From: Parachryseolinea silvisoli
GTDB taxonomy: Bacteria > Bacteroidota > Bacteroidia > Cytophagales > Cyclobacteriaceae
NCBI RefSeq assembly: GCF_021190955.1
Contig: NZ_JAIOAO010000003.1
Location: forward strand, 310,001-374,000
Direction of reading: 5' to 3'
Length of the DNA: 64,000 bases
Shown here: positions 35,240-44,124 of the stretch, one piece after another
Layout of the letters: each line of letters opens with the position of its first letter
How positions within the stretch are numbered: position 1 is the stretch's first letter
Notes under the pieces: model-generated
Told to the model about the DNA's origin: nothing
The model's input: the letters and a program-made list of their open reading frames with translations, nothing else
Database searches by the model: none
Program-made: the position numbers and the translations under genes

Positions 35240-35432
35240 CGCGGAGAAGTATCTCGATAACGGGATGACGATAAACCAACCCGAACCGCTCCATCCACGC
35301 GATGTGGATGGCCGGACCAATAATTAGGAGATGATTCAACAGGTGGCAGCCGATGAACATGGCGGGCGTGACGCCAGAAAGTAGTGTATACTTTTTCAGA
35401 AGGTTCGTTTGTCGGGTGTAGTCAGGCTGTAT
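35240..35432 (-). pseudogene. Remnant of a small membrane protein
   Basis: The minus strand from 35432 reads QPDYTRQTNLLKKYTLLSG, then TPAMFIGCHLLNHLLIIGPA, then IHIAWMERFGLVYRHPVIEI. This gives an H-x-x-N-H motif with a long hydrophobic helix and Y-R-H-P-V-I-E, a pattern I associate with a small family of cytochrome-b-like membrane proteins. There is no in-frame ATG before the conserved part apart from an internal one at 35360, and the second half runs into the araC gene on the other strand. I read it as a decayed 5' fragment; it could still be a short coding gene from 35360. Confidence 0.35.
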
Positions 35433-35726
35433 TTATGGCGGGGACTGTCAAACCAGAATTTTTGTGACATGACCGCCCGAAAATTTTTAATGTAGATTAA
35501 TAGGGTTTTCCCGTATAGAAATTCACGCCACGTGACAACTCTTCAGGCGCTGGGGCGAATTATACCCGTTAAAAAACTATGCCACATAGCAGCCGGTCCA
35601 GCAATGAGATAAATTGGACGTAAAACTTACACAGCCGTCGGGGTTACTTCTTCACTGAGAGGTAAATAGCTATCTTTACCTGTTGTATGGCCTGAAAACG
35701 AGACCGCTTCCAGCCAGATTCCTTCA
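35433..35726 (+). other. Upstream region of the T9SS operon
   Basis: No gene or strong repeat is seen. TATCTTTA at 35671-35678, 48 bases before the start at 35727, is the likely -7 element of the operon; a matching -33 is not obvious. Confidence 0.4.
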
Positions 35727-37436
35727 ATGAACCCTAACTCCCAGCAACCGACCTGCATTGCCCGTCACGGAAAGACCATCTTTCTTGCCATATTTCTGTT
35801 TACGTCGCTTTGTGCGTCTGCGCAAATTTGCGATTGCCCACTGCCTGGTACGTGTGCACCATGCCGGGGCGGCTATTCAGAATTCACCCTTCGGTTTAAT
35901 AGTTTTTTCTCGTCCCTGATCACCGTGTCGGATCAGGGTGGTGTGATTTTTAATGCCGTGGTTGGCGCGGGAGGTACATTTTCATTTTCGAGCTCACGGC
36001 CTAACGATAAGTTTCAAGGCCCAACTATTCAGATACGCATTGCCGGTTCGCTTAATGCCAGTATTGGCACAGGTTGTGGCGGCGATATAGAAATAGGTGA
36101 CCGCTTTGGAAGTTTTACCGTTGTGGCAGGCGAAAGCAAAGACGGCGGCGCCATATGTTGTCATGAATCCGATCGCGACGATGATGCGCCAGACATTCGA
36201 AATTGTCCTGACGACCGCAATGTTAACCTGTCATCCGGTGACGGCAACTGTACGGTTGCGGTTCGGTGGACCGAGCCTACTGCCGATGATGATTGTACCG
36301 TGGCAAGCTTTACCAGCGACTTTCACCCCGGCGACGCCTTTCCGGTGGGGGATACCTGGGTGACATACACTGCCATGGACAAGGCTGGTAACAAATCCGA
36401 GTGCAAATTTCGCATTAGAGTCATTGACAATGTCAAGCCCCAGATCACCGGTCCTGGATCGATGATAGTATCGGCCACGGAATCTTGCTCGGCCGTAGTC
36501 ACCTGGGCAACGCCCACCGTGACGGACTGTTCTGCCGTCACGTTAACAAGTAATTTTACTTCGGGAACATCCTTTCCCGTAGGAAATCATAAGGTGACCT
36601 ATACCGCGCGGGACGCACGCGGCAACGTGTCCACCCATTCATTTGACATACGCGTAACCGGCGATACACCTCCTGCTTTCACAAACTGCCCCGCCGACAT
36701 AACGGTGCAGGAGAATGCCGCCTGTGAAAGCATCGTAACCTGGACACCACCCGCAGTAAGCGACGTCTGCGGCAATCCGGTAGTGGCGTCAAGTCATAAA
36801 CCTGGTGCGAAATTCCCAATCGGATCGACTCGCGTCGAGTACACCGCAACAGATTCGAAAGGCAATGAGGCTGTCTGCAGCTTTCTGGTAAATGTTGTTA
36901 CCGAAGCTACGCCCGTCGTGACAGGCTGCCCGCCGGAACCGATCAGCATCCGCGCAGACGAACGGGGTGAAGCCGAAGCAACCTGGCAGGAACCTCAAGC
37001 AACCATCGCCTGTGGTGACGTACCCGTCGAGCGGTCACATGCGCCAGGCAGTATCTTCAACATTGGCACCACCTCTGTGGTATATACCTTTGGCCAGGGT
37101 GATCATACAGCGACGTGTAGCTTTGACATAATTGTCTCGCCACCCGACATCACGATCGATATTGGCAAAGCCGTCACACCCAATGGCGACGGCATCCACG
37201 ACTACTGGGAGATTGTTTCGCTGGGAAAATACAAAGACAATGTTGTGCTGGTCATCGACCGCTGGGGTAACAAGATATACGAGGCGAGTGGCTACGACAA
37301 CGAGCGCGTACTGTGGGATGGCCGCAGTCAACAAGGCGCGAAAGTGCCGACCGGCACCTATTTCTACACGGTGGAGGTCCGCGTACAAGGTATCGTTTGG
37401 AAACGGAAGGGCTCAGTGGAAGTAATACAACCTTAG
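35727..37436 (+). CDS. HYR-repeat adhesin-like protein with T9SS type B (CHU_C) tail
   Basis: This 569-residue protein has a signal peptide (KTIFLAIFLFTSLCASAQ). A Cys-rich N-terminal part is followed by four hyalin-type HYR repeats (~150-470). Each repeat carries N/G-C-P-x-D or W-x-x-P-x-x-x-D-C and a V-x-Y-T-A-x-D motif, for example VTYTAMDKAGN, VTYTARDARGN and VEYTATDSKGN. The end is the gliding-motility-associated C-terminal domain: AVTPNGDGIHDYWEI, VLVIDRWGNKIYEASGY, PTGTYFYTVEV. That tail directs export by T9SS through the type B route, which uses a PorP/SprF-family partner. The partner gene starts one base after this stop. Confidence 0.92.
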   Translation: MNPNSQQPTCIARHGKTIFLAIFLFTSLCASAQICDCPLPGTCAPCRGGYSEFTLRFNSFFSSLITVSDQGGVIFNAVVGAGGTFSFSSSRPNDKFQGPTIQIRIAGSLNASIGTGCGGDIEIGDRFGSFTVVAGESKDGGAICCHESDRDDDAPDIRNCPDDRNVNLSSGDGNCTVAVRWTEPTADDDCTVASFTSDFHPGDAFPVGDTWVTYTAMDKAGNKSECKFRIRVIDNVKPQITGPGSMIVSATESCSAVVTWATPTVTDCSAVTLTSNFTSGTSFPVGNHKVTYTARDARGNVSTHSFDIRVTGDTPPAFTNCPADITVQENAACESIVTWTPPAVSDVCGNPVVASSHKPGAKFPIGSTRVEYTATDSKGNEAVCSFLVNVVTEATPVVTGCPPEPISIRADERGEAEATWQEPQATIACGDVPVERSHAPGSIFNIGTTSVVYTFGQGDHTATCSFDIIVSPPDITIDIGKAVTPNGDGIHDYWEIVSLGKYKDNVVLVIDRWGNKIYEASGYDNERVLWDGRSQQGAKVPTGTYFYTVEVRVQGIVWKRKGSVEVIQP

Positions 37437-37437
37437 C

Positions 37438-38364
37438 ATGCGGAGAAAAGAATATCGCTCTCTTGTCTGCCTGCTGGTAATAGCCCTCTTGACGGCAATG
37501 GCCGGCCGTGCTACTGCGCAGCAAGCTCCACAGTTCACGCAGTTCATGCTCAACAACATGGTATTGAATCCTGCCTATGCCGGCGCGGATGAAGCGTTGA
37601 CCCTCACCGTGCTGACCCGCAGCCAATGGAGTGGGGTTGACGGCGCGCCGTCAACCCAGTGCCTTTCTGCACATACCCTGCTGCGGTCACAACGGGTAGG
37701 GCTGGGGCTCGCCGTCATCCGCGACCAGATCGGCGTTCATAGAAACACTAACATTCGAACCAACTATGCCTACCATCTGCCGGTACACAACCGCGGCATA
37801 TTGTCGATGGGCATCCAGGCAGGCGTCACAACCTTGAAATCCGATTATGCATCGCTGCTGGGAAACAGTAACGACCCGCAGCTGATGAGCAACGTGAACA
37901 AAACCTTCCTGGGTTTTGGCGCGGGTATTTATTACCGCACCACGCATTGGTGCGCCGGTCTGTCGATACCCGAGCTGATGTCAAAGACATTGGCGGTACA
38001 GGACACGCTGACGGTGCGGGTACGCCGGACGAATGTATTAGGCTATGTACGTTACAGTTTTACGCTGAACCAGTCCATTGACATCGAGCCCGCCATCTTG
38101 CTGAAGTACTATGCGGGCGTGCCGGTGTCGGCCGATATCAACCTCAATGTTGTATACCGCAAAGCCCTGACCGGCGGCATTTCATACCGTAAGGGCGAGT
38201 CGATCGACCTGCTGATGCGCTTTCAGCTCACGCCGCAGTTGCAAATGGGATATGCCTACGACCATCCGATAGGTTCTGCCGGACAACTGAGCAGTGCATC
38301 GCATGAGCTGATGGTCGGCTACCGTTTCAGTAACATTCAAATGGACGTGGAATCACCCCGATAA
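37438..38364 (+). CDS. PorP/SprF-family T9SS outer-membrane protein
   Basis: This 308-residue barrel has a signal peptide and the family start QAPQFTQFMLNNMVLNPAYAGADEALTLTVLTRSQWSGVDGAP. Later markers are FGAGIYYRTTHWCAGLSIPEL and QMGYAYDHPIGSAGQLSSASHELMVGYRF. PorP/SprF proteins help secrete and anchor type B (CHU_C) cargo such as the upstream HYR protein and SprB-like adhesins. The gene begins 1 base after that cargo gene and 6 bases before the PorE-like gene. Confidence 0.95.
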   Translation: MRRKEYRSLVCLLVIALLTAMAGRATAQQAPQFTQFMLNNMVLNPAYAGADEALTLTVLTRSQWSGVDGAPSTQCLSAHTLLRSQRVGLGLAVIRDQIGVHRNTNIRTNYAYHLPVHNRGILSMGIQAGVTTLKSDYASLLGNSNDPQLMSNVNKTFLGFGAGIYYRTTHWCAGLSIPELMSKTLAVQDTLTVRVRRTNVLGYVRYSFTLNQSIDIEPAILLKYYAGVPVSADINLNVVYRKALTGGISYRKGESIDLLMRFQLTPQLQMGYAYDHPIGSAGQLSSASHELMVGYRFSNIQMDVESPR

Positions 38365-38370
38365 GATTGT

Positions 38371-39984
38371 ATGACAAAAACGTGGATCGTACTGGCAATA
38401 GGATGTTTGGGCTACCTGCAGGGCGCGAGCCAGGCGACAGTCTTTTCGCTGTTCCAGGACCCACTGCACGAAGCCGACCGGCATTTCGCGGCCGGACATT
38501 ACGCACAGGCTGCTACCTTGTACACCACCGAGCTCGCGCGAAAGCCTAACGATGCAGCCACGCGCCGGAAGCTGGCGCAGGCCCGGTACCGTGCGAAGGA
38601 CTATTCCGGCGCCGTGGCTGCCTACGACCAATACCTGTCAGGCACGGGCAATACCTTGCCCTGGGACGATCTATATTACTACGCGGAGGCCAATGCAACC
38701 CTAGGGCGCCGCGCGGTCGCCCTGGACTATTACAAACGATGCCTGGCGCAACAACCAGACCACGAGCTGGTGGCCAAAAAAATCTGGCGTCTCACCAACC
38801 TGCAATACCTGTACGAAGACTCCGCGCATTATGCCGTACGGCCGTTGAGCATCAACACCGCGTCGGGTGAGCTTTGCGCCGTGCCCTATCAGGATGGATT
38901 TGTATTCACCTCAAACCGCAAAGGATCGGGCATCGTCGAACGGTTCAACCGGAAGTCGAACATGCCTTTCTATAAACTCTACCTGGTCCGCTGGAAAGAA
39001 GACACTGCCACGCATGTACTGACCGTTGGCAAGCCTGTGACCTTTGCAACGTCTCTGCGTGGGGGGCATAACACCGGGCCAATGGCGTTCTATCATGGCG
39101 GCAAACAAATAGTATTTGTCACATCTTCCGAAAAGGCGGGTGCCAATGGCCGTCGCACGCTGGGATTATACTTCGCAGTCGCGGAAGGGAAGAAGTGGAA
39201 GGTGGTGTCGCCCTTCCCGTTCAACAGCGACCGGTACTCCATCCACGACGTCTCGATCAATGAAGACGGCACGATGCTGTATTTCTCATCGGACATGGCC
39301 GGCGGCGCGGGTGGTAAAGACCTATATACAAGTCAGTGGCTTGACGGAAAGTGGACCAAGCCGCGCAACCTTGGCGAAGCCATCAATACGCCCTTGAATG
39401 AAGCCTTTCCATACCTGCACAACCACATGCTATACTTCTCGTCCGACGGTCATCCTGGCATCGGACAGCTCGACATCTTCCGGGCACAAGTGCAAGACGA
39501 CGGCTACGGTGAACCGGAGAACATCGGTTATCCCATCAACAGTCCCTACGACGACTTTGGCCTGGCCCTCGACTCCCTGGGAACGCATGGATACCTCAGC
39601 TCCAATCGCCAGCATGGCGGCTACGACGACGATGTATATGAAGTAGATATGGACCTTCAGACGTATCCGTTTACCGTTGCCTGTGTATTGAAGTACAAGG
39701 AGCACACCTGGAGCGACCGCGCGGGTGTCTTGATCTGGCCCAATGCGCGCGTGGCGCTGATGGACAGTGGCAACGGCAAGTCGGTCTTTACGACCCAAAC
39801 CGACGCCACAGGCAATTTCTCGATTATGATTCCGTATTTCAGTAAATACTATGTGCAGGTAACCGACGAAGAGGGGGCGGAACACAAGGCAAGCTTTGAG
39901 CTGAATAAATACCAGGGCGAGGCCAGCGTGCACGAGATCGTGATTATAAAAGACATTTTTAAAAAGAACAACGACCGGAAGTAA
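38371..39984 (+). CDS. PorE-like TPR/PD40 protein lacking the OmpA domain
   Basis: This 537-residue protein has a signal segment followed by TPRs (~30-135: AGHYAQAATLYTTELARKPND, AKDYSGAVAAYDQYL, RAVALDYYKRCLAQQP). A PD40/WD40-type propeller covers ~160-430 (FTSNRKGSG, DGTMLYFSSDMAGGAGGKDLYTS, LNEAFPYLHNHMLYFSSDGHPG, YLSSNRQHGGYDDDVYEVDM). A CarboxypepD_reg-like fold covers ~440-515. This is the order of PorE and its relatives, but PorE ends in an OmpA peptidoglycan-binding domain that is absent here. The N-terminus could be a weak lipobox (A-I-G-C). The product may link PorP or its cargo to the downstream sensor kinase. Confidence 0.85.
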   Translation: MTKTWIVLAIGCLGYLQGASQATVFSLFQDPLHEADRHFAAGHYAQAATLYTTELARKPNDAATRRKLAQARYRAKDYSGAVAAYDQYLSGTGNTLPWDDLYYYAEANATLGRRAVALDYYKRCLAQQPDHELVAKKIWRLTNLQYLYEDSAHYAVRPLSINTASGELCAVPYQDGFVFTSNRKGSGIVERFNRKSNMPFYKLYLVRWKEDTATHVLTVGKPVTFATSLRGGHNTGPMAFYHGGKQIVFVTSSEKAGANGRRTLGLYFAVAEGKKWKVVSPFPFNSDRYSIHDVSINEDGTMLYFSSDMAGGAGGKDLYTSQWLDGKWTKPRNLGEAINTPLNEAFPYLHNHMLYFSSDGHPGIGQLDIFRAQVQDDGYGEPENIGYPINSPYDDFGLALDSLGTHGYLSSNRQHGGYDDDVYEVDMDLQTYPFTVACVLKYKEHTWSDRAGVLIWPNARVALMDSGNGKSVFTTQTDATGNFSIMIPYFSKYYVQVTDEEGAEHKASFELNKYQGEASVHEIVIIKDIFKKNNDRK

Positions 39985-39985
39985 C

Positions 39986-41953
39986 ATGAAACATTCCGTA
40001 TTTTTTATTCGTGCCGTGCTCGTCATCCTGGTGATGGCTGCGGGCCATGTCGTGCTGGCGCAGGAAAAGCAAATGATCCAGATCAAGACGTTTGACGAGA
40101 AACTGAAGCCACTAAAGAATATAGACCTATCGCTAAACGACGGCGCGTTTATCTCGATGGGAGCCAAAGGCACAGCGTTTGTAGAGATAGGTGCAAACGA
40201 GCTTCCGGTGAAATCCGTGCGGATCAAAGATGAGAAACTGGAGGCTGCATCGTGGAATTTCTCCAAAGGCGTGATCGAGATCATCGTCAGGCAACGTAAC
40301 TATACCATTGTACGCATGGCCTTGCGCCTTCCCAACGGCCGACCGATTCCCCAGGCGTCGGTGTTGTTTAAGGGCACCAAAACACTTACCGTTACGACCA
40401 ACCAGGCGGGTGAATTTGAGTTGCCGCTGCCGTTCCAGGAAAAACTGACGTCGGCCGATCAATTCCAGGTCCAGGACATGAAGGTGTTGCGCATCAACCT
40501 GTCGGAGAATGTGTTGGTGGCCGAACGTGTCAAAGCCTTGCCTACAAAAACAACACGTGACCAGATCATCGACTTTGACCTTTCGCGTCTGGACTCCATT
40601 CAGTCGCTGACCGTGTTCTATGCGGTGTTTAAGAATATATCCATGAGCAACCTGAGCCCGGAAGCGCGGGCACGCATCGACGCCAAGTTTCGCGAGCTGG
40701 TAGGTCGTATGCAGGATTCCGTCTCGCGGCGGTCGGACTTCATGGCCAGCATATCCGACTCGTCCTTTATAGCAGAAGATATCCACAACCTGTTGAGCCA
40801 TGCAAGCCGCGAAAGTGAGGCCCTGGACGAAAATCGCACGGCGTTTGAAGAAAAGATCGGGATGATCACCAACAAGCTGAAGAAGGGTGTCTCCAACCTG
40901 AACGATGACACACGCAAAAGCCTGCTGGCCGACCTCGACCGGTTAGAGATCATGCTGATTGAGAATGAAAGCAAGTTTTACAAGAATCAAAACGACTATC
41001 GTGAGATCATCAATACGTTGAAAGACACTTACTTCGATGTGCAAAACCTCGAAGAGCGACTTTCCATCACGCAACAAAAGCGGGCCGAAGAGCAACAGCT
41101 GTTTCAGGCGCGACTCCTCACGATCATCGGTATCCTGATTGTATTTGGTGTATTGATCGTGTTGCTCATATCATTCAGCGGCAGGTTGCGCCGGCAGCGG
41201 GAAGCGCTGCGCGTGGCCAACGAAGAGATCACAACCATCAATGAAAACCTGGAAGCTATCGTCGTGAAGCGAACGCTATCGCTGGAACAATCGAACCGTG
41301 AGCTTGACACATTCTTATACCGCGCCTCACACGACTTGCGCTCGCCCATCAGCTCGATTCTGGGACTGTGTCACCTCGGCGAAAAAATGCCTACGGTCGA
41401 ACTTTTCGAAAGAGTCAAAGGTGTCGTACTGAAAATGGACCGTATGCTGAAGAAGCTGATTGAGACCAGCGAGATCAGCCAGGAAGCCCAGAAGGTTACT
41501 AAGTTTTCTGTTCGCGGCGTAATCGGAGAGGTGCAGACCCGGTTAGCACCCGAGATCGCCGCGAGCGGGGTGGAGTTTCACGTCGATTGCCAGGACAGCA
41601 TACACCTTCACTCCAGCGCGACGCTGGTAAAAACCATCCTGGCAAACCTCGTCGAAAACGCTCTATACTTCAGCTGCCTGCGCAACACCCAACATGCACG
41701 CGTGGAAGTAAAAGCTGCTCTAGAAGGAAACACCATCCTGCTCACAATATACGACAACGGCGTAGGCATCGATGACGGCGTACGCACCGACGTGTTCAAC
41801 ATGTTCTTTATCGGTCACGAGTCGTCCAGGGGCAACGGCCTGGGTCTCTATGTCGCCCGCAAGGCCGCCCAGGCATTGGATGGCAAAATCGATATCATGT
41901 CAGAATCCGGACGGTATACAAAATTTACCGTCGTACTTCCCGTCAACGTTTAA
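39986..41953 (+). CDS. Membrane histidine kinase encoded in the T9SS operon
   Basis: The protein has 655 residues. A signal segment (FFIRAVLVILVMAAGHVVLAQ) is followed by a periplasmic part with two beta-sandwich-like units and a long coiled-coil (~210-365). The TM helix is at ~370-395 (LLTIIGILIVFGVLIVLLISFSG). A cytoplasmic coiled linker leads to the HisKA H-box (RASHDLRSPISSIL, H449 the phosphorylated residue). The HATPase_c domain has the N box VENALYFS, D-N-G-V-G-I-D and GNGLGLYVARKAAQ. No response regulator lies next to it; its end overlaps the convergent TetR stop by 11 bases. It could sense the surface complex built by the three upstream gene products. Confidence 0.9.
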   Translation: MKHSVFFIRAVLVILVMAAGHVVLAQEKQMIQIKTFDEKLKPLKNIDLSLNDGAFISMGAKGTAFVEIGANELPVKSVRIKDEKLEAASWNFSKGVIEIIVRQRNYTIVRMALRLPNGRPIPQASVLFKGTKTLTVTTNQAGEFELPLPFQEKLTSADQFQVQDMKVLRINLSENVLVAERVKALPTKTTRDQIIDFDLSRLDSIQSLTVFYAVFKNISMSNLSPEARARIDAKFRELVGRMQDSVSRRSDFMASISDSSFIAEDIHNLLSHASRESEALDENRTAFEEKIGMITNKLKKGVSNLNDDTRKSLLADLDRLEIMLIENESKFYKNQNDYREIINTLKDTYFDVQNLEERLSITQQKRAEEQQLFQARLLTIIGILIVFGVLIVLLISFSGRLRRQREALRVANEEITTINENLEAIVVKRTLSLEQSNRELDTFLYRASHDLRSPISSILGLCHLGEKMPTVELFERVKGVVLKMDRMLKKLIETSEISQEAQKVTKFSVRGVIGEVQTRLAPEIAASGVEFHVDCQDSIHLHSSATLVKTILANLVENALYFSCLRNTQHARVEVKAALEGNTILLTIYDNGVGIDDGVRTDVFNMFFIGHESSRGNGLGLYVARKAAQALDGKIDIMSESGRYTKFTVVLPVNV

Positions 41954-42551
41954 CACCAACGCGTGCGCCGGCTTTATCACTACGCGGTGAAGCCGGCCAT
42001 TCTGTAATAAGTTTTACGAGCATACCCACCTGCTTTTCCCGATTTAACGGCAACGTATTCCCGACCAACGCATACCCCTCCGCATACGGAATCAACAAAC
42101 TAACAATCTCATTCGCCTGCGGAAAAATCTCTTCAATCAAACCGATCATCCACTGCGCATAGTCCCGATAATATTTTTCCAACGTAGCTTTTAGCGCCTC
42201 ATCCCGGCTCGACAACGCCCAGATCTCCCGAAAGATCACATTAAACTCCTGGTTGTCACACACCACCAACACCTCAATCACCCGTTTCAGAAAAGCCCGG
42301 GACGACTCCGGATCCTTGGTCAACACCAATGCGCGATCCGCCTGAATGAGCTCTTTGCACGTAGTAAAAAACTGCGCGACCGTAGCTTGTATCAACTCGG
42401 CCTTGCCCGGAAAGTAATATTGCAAGTTACTGAGCGTAATGCCACACGCCGCGGCGACCTTCCGCAGCGTCAGTCCTTCACTGCCCTCATCCCGCAAGAG
42501 CTGGATGGTCTGGTCGATAATCAACCGGGTGCGCTCGTCTCGTTTGGTCAT
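41943..42551 (-). CDS. TetR-family repressor controlling the DUF2306 gene
   Basis: This 202-residue protein has an N-terminal helix-turn-helix (TIQLLRDEGSEGLTLRKVAAACGITLSNLQYYFPGKAELIQAT), with the tetR pattern L-T-L-R-K-V-A-A-A-C-G-I-T. The C-terminal part is the ligand and dimer domain. The two copies of GGTCACTTGACCT at 42581-42617 in the divergent intergenic region are its probable operator. They flank the promoter of the DUF2306 gene, so it likely represses that gene and itself. The ligand is unknown. Confidence 0.9.
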   Translation of the reverse strand: MTKRDERTRLIIDQTIQLLRDEGSEGLTLRKVAAACGITLSNLQYYFPGKAELIQATVAQFFTTCKELIQADRALVLTKDPESSRAFLKRVIEVLVVCDNQEFNVIFREIWALSSRDEALKATLEKYYRDYAQWMIGLIEEIFPQANEIVSLLIPYAEGYALVGNTLPLNREKQVGMLVKLITEWPASPRSDKAGARVGVKR

Positions 42552-42570
42552 CAGAATTTTTTAAAAGCAC

Positions 42571-42617
42571 TTGTATAAATAGGTCACTTGACCTACATTT
42601 GTTTGGTCACTTGACCT
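42571..42617 (+). promoter_or_regulatory. Promoter flanked by two TetR operators
   Basis: -33 TTG (42571-42573) and -7 TACATTTG (42594-42601) with 20 bases between them. The first operator, AGGTCACTTGACCT (42581-42594), overlaps the promoter spacer and the second (42605-42617, same core) covers the start region. Each is a near-palindrome (AGGTCA-TTGACCT). Confidence 0.7.
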
Positions 42618-42716
42618 AAACAAAGGTACTGTACCGGATCGTCACATCCAACCTGGACGCGTGGGAAGGGTGTGCCTGGTGGTAAAATTCGTGTAACAAC
42701 TAATTTCTTAGAAATC

Positions 42717-43364
42717 ATGCAAATCGTAAATAGACTTTACGGCTACGGCCGCCTTGTGGGTAAAACCATTGTCGTTTTGTTATCCGCATTCTTCATAGTA
42801 CACGCCGCGCGTTTCTTTAGCCTGTCGCCCGATGTGCTGGGCAAATATGTACCATATACCTGGGCCATTCTGGGCCACATCGCGGGTGGTGCCGTGGCGC
42901 TGGTGGCTGGTCCATTTCTATTCTGGAAATCATTCCGCCAAAAAAACCGGCGGGCACACCGTATCATTGGCCGGGCCTATACCATCGGTGTCTTGTTCGG
43001 TGCTTTTGGAGCCTTGATATTAGTCAGCACGACCGCGCTGTCGCTAGGACTTTCCTATATCGTGTCACTGCACGCCCTCGGCGCCACCTGGAGCGTCACA
43101 ACCGTGTTAGCCTGGCGCATGGCTGTTACCAAACAATTTAAGCTTCACGAAGAGTGGGCCACCCGCAGCTATATAGTCACCATGGCGTTTGTGATCCAAA
43201 GCGTCGTATACATGTTGCCGATCACACAACAGCTTGGCGCGTCCAACGCAATCGGCGAAGTGCTGGCGACGATCATCTGGGTATCGTGGACAGGGCCGAT
43301 GTTCCTGTACGACATGATCCTCAGTTTTCAGAAAAGATCCCGTCAATCGGCCCCTGCATTGTAG
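42717..43364 (+). CDS. DUF2306 membrane protein
   Basis: The protein has 215 residues from the ATG at 42717; the upstream GTG at 42672 adds residues without family support. Six or seven TM helices are visible. The DUF2306 landmarks are the TM1 pattern, then HIAGGAVALVAGPFLFWKSF, RRAHRIIGRAYTIGVLFGAF, and HEEWATRSYIVTMAFVIQSVVYMLP with two histidines (H-E-E-W). This family resembles cytochrome-b-type or ferric-reductase-like membrane proteins, so electron transfer is possible but untested. Transcription is under the double TetR operator upstream. Confidence 0.8.
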   Translation: MQIVNRLYGYGRLVGKTIVVLLSAFFIVHAARFFSLSPDVLGKYVPYTWAILGHIAGGAVALVAGPFLFWKSFRQKNRRAHRIIGRAYTIGVLFGAFGALILVSTTALSLGLSYIVSLHALGATWSVTTVLAWRMAVTKQFKLHEEWATRSYIVTMAFVIQSVVYMLPITQQLGASNAIGEVLATIIWVSWTGPMFLYDMILSFQKRSRQSAPAL

Positions 43365-43400
43365 GGTTGCAGGGCGGTAAACGTATATGATCAAATTGTG

Positions 43401-43408
43401 TATCTTGC
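43401..43408 (+). promoter_or_regulatory. -7-like element of the crp/fnr-type gene
   Basis: TATCTTGC resembles TAnnTTTG and lies 23 bases before the ATG at 43432. It argues against the earlier in-frame starts at 43387 and 43417. Confidence 0.3.
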
Positions 43409-43431
43409 CCAACCCAATGCCCGCATTCCGC

Positions 43432-44004
43432 ATGAACGCCAAAGCGATCCTACAATCCCACATCGCCAAAACCACCTCCTTGTCCGACGACGAGTTCGAC
43501 TACTTCTTCTCACACTTCAAACCGCAGTCGTATAAAAAAGGACAAACTATCATTTTCCCCGGCGACGCCGTAGAGTACGAATATTTTGTACTGGACGGAT
43601 GCCTGAAGTCGTTTTACCAAACCGACCAGGGCAAAATGTTTATTCTTCAATTCGCTATGCCAACCTGGTGGGCCTCCGACTACGAGGCACTCTACAACGG
43701 CACGCGCGCCACCACGCACGTGGACTGTATCACCGCGAGCGAGGTACTGTGCCTGTCCAGCGCCGACCGCGAAAAACTCTGCCGGGAAGTACACGCCATC
43801 GAATTCTTTTTTCGTTGGCGGACCAACCGGGGCTATGTAGCCGCGCAAAAGCGCCTCTTATCCTTCATGCACCACGACGCGCGGCAGCGTTATGAAGAGG
43901 TATTGAGATTATATCCGCAGCTCTACAACGTTGTACCCAAACAGCTCATCGCCGCCTACCTGGGCGTGTCGCGCGAGACGCTGAGCCGTCTATACCAGCC
44001 GTAG
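43432..44004 (+). CDS. Crp/Fnr-family transcriptional regulator
   Basis: The protein has 190 residues from the ATG at 43432. The cyclic-nucleotide-binding fold covers ~20-110 (YKKGQTIIFPGDAVEYEYFVLDGCLKSFYQTDQGKMFILQFA). The C-terminal helix-turn-helix reads VVPKQLIAAYLGVSRETLSRLYQ. The 4Fe-4S cysteine set of Fnr is absent, so it is more like the Bacteroidota Crp/Fnr proteins with unknown effectors. Two inverted repeats GTGAT-N4-(A/G)TCAC at 44009-44062, between this gene and the SDR, are its probable binding sites, so it likely controls the SDR-NMO operon. Confidence 0.9.
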   Translation: MNAKAILQSHIAKTTSLSDDEFDYFFSHFKPQSYKKGQTIIFPGDAVEYEYFVLDGCLKSFYQTDQGKMFILQFAMPTWWASDYEALYNGTRATTHVDCITASEVLCLSSADREKLCREVHAIEFFFRWRTNRGYVAAQKRLLSFMHHDARQRYEEVLRLYPQLYNVVPKQLIAAYLGVSRETLSRLYQP

Positions 44005-44008
44005 TGAT

Positions 44009-44062
44009 GTGATGTAGATCACATAATTGCGCTGTGTTCCACCGATAGTGATGTAGGTCACA
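44009..44062 (+). promoter_or_regulatory. Two Crp/Fnr-type sites before the SDR gene
   Basis: GTGATGTAGATCACA (44009-44023; GTGAT-GTAG-ATCAC is perfect) and GTGATGTAGGTCACA (44048-44062; one mismatch) are 39 bases apart centre to centre. They share an Fnr-like 5-4-5 architecture and lie 62-116 bases upstream of the SDR start at 44125. Confidence 0.6.
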
Positions 44063-44124
44063 CGATCGCGTCAACGCATCCCATCATGTTTGTGTTGTTC
44101 AAGCAAACACAAACACTGAGCACT

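Noticed and set aside
40133-40801. Minus-strand 222-codon frame opposite the histidine kinase
   Set aside because: No motif or start context; the plus-strand kinase is certain.
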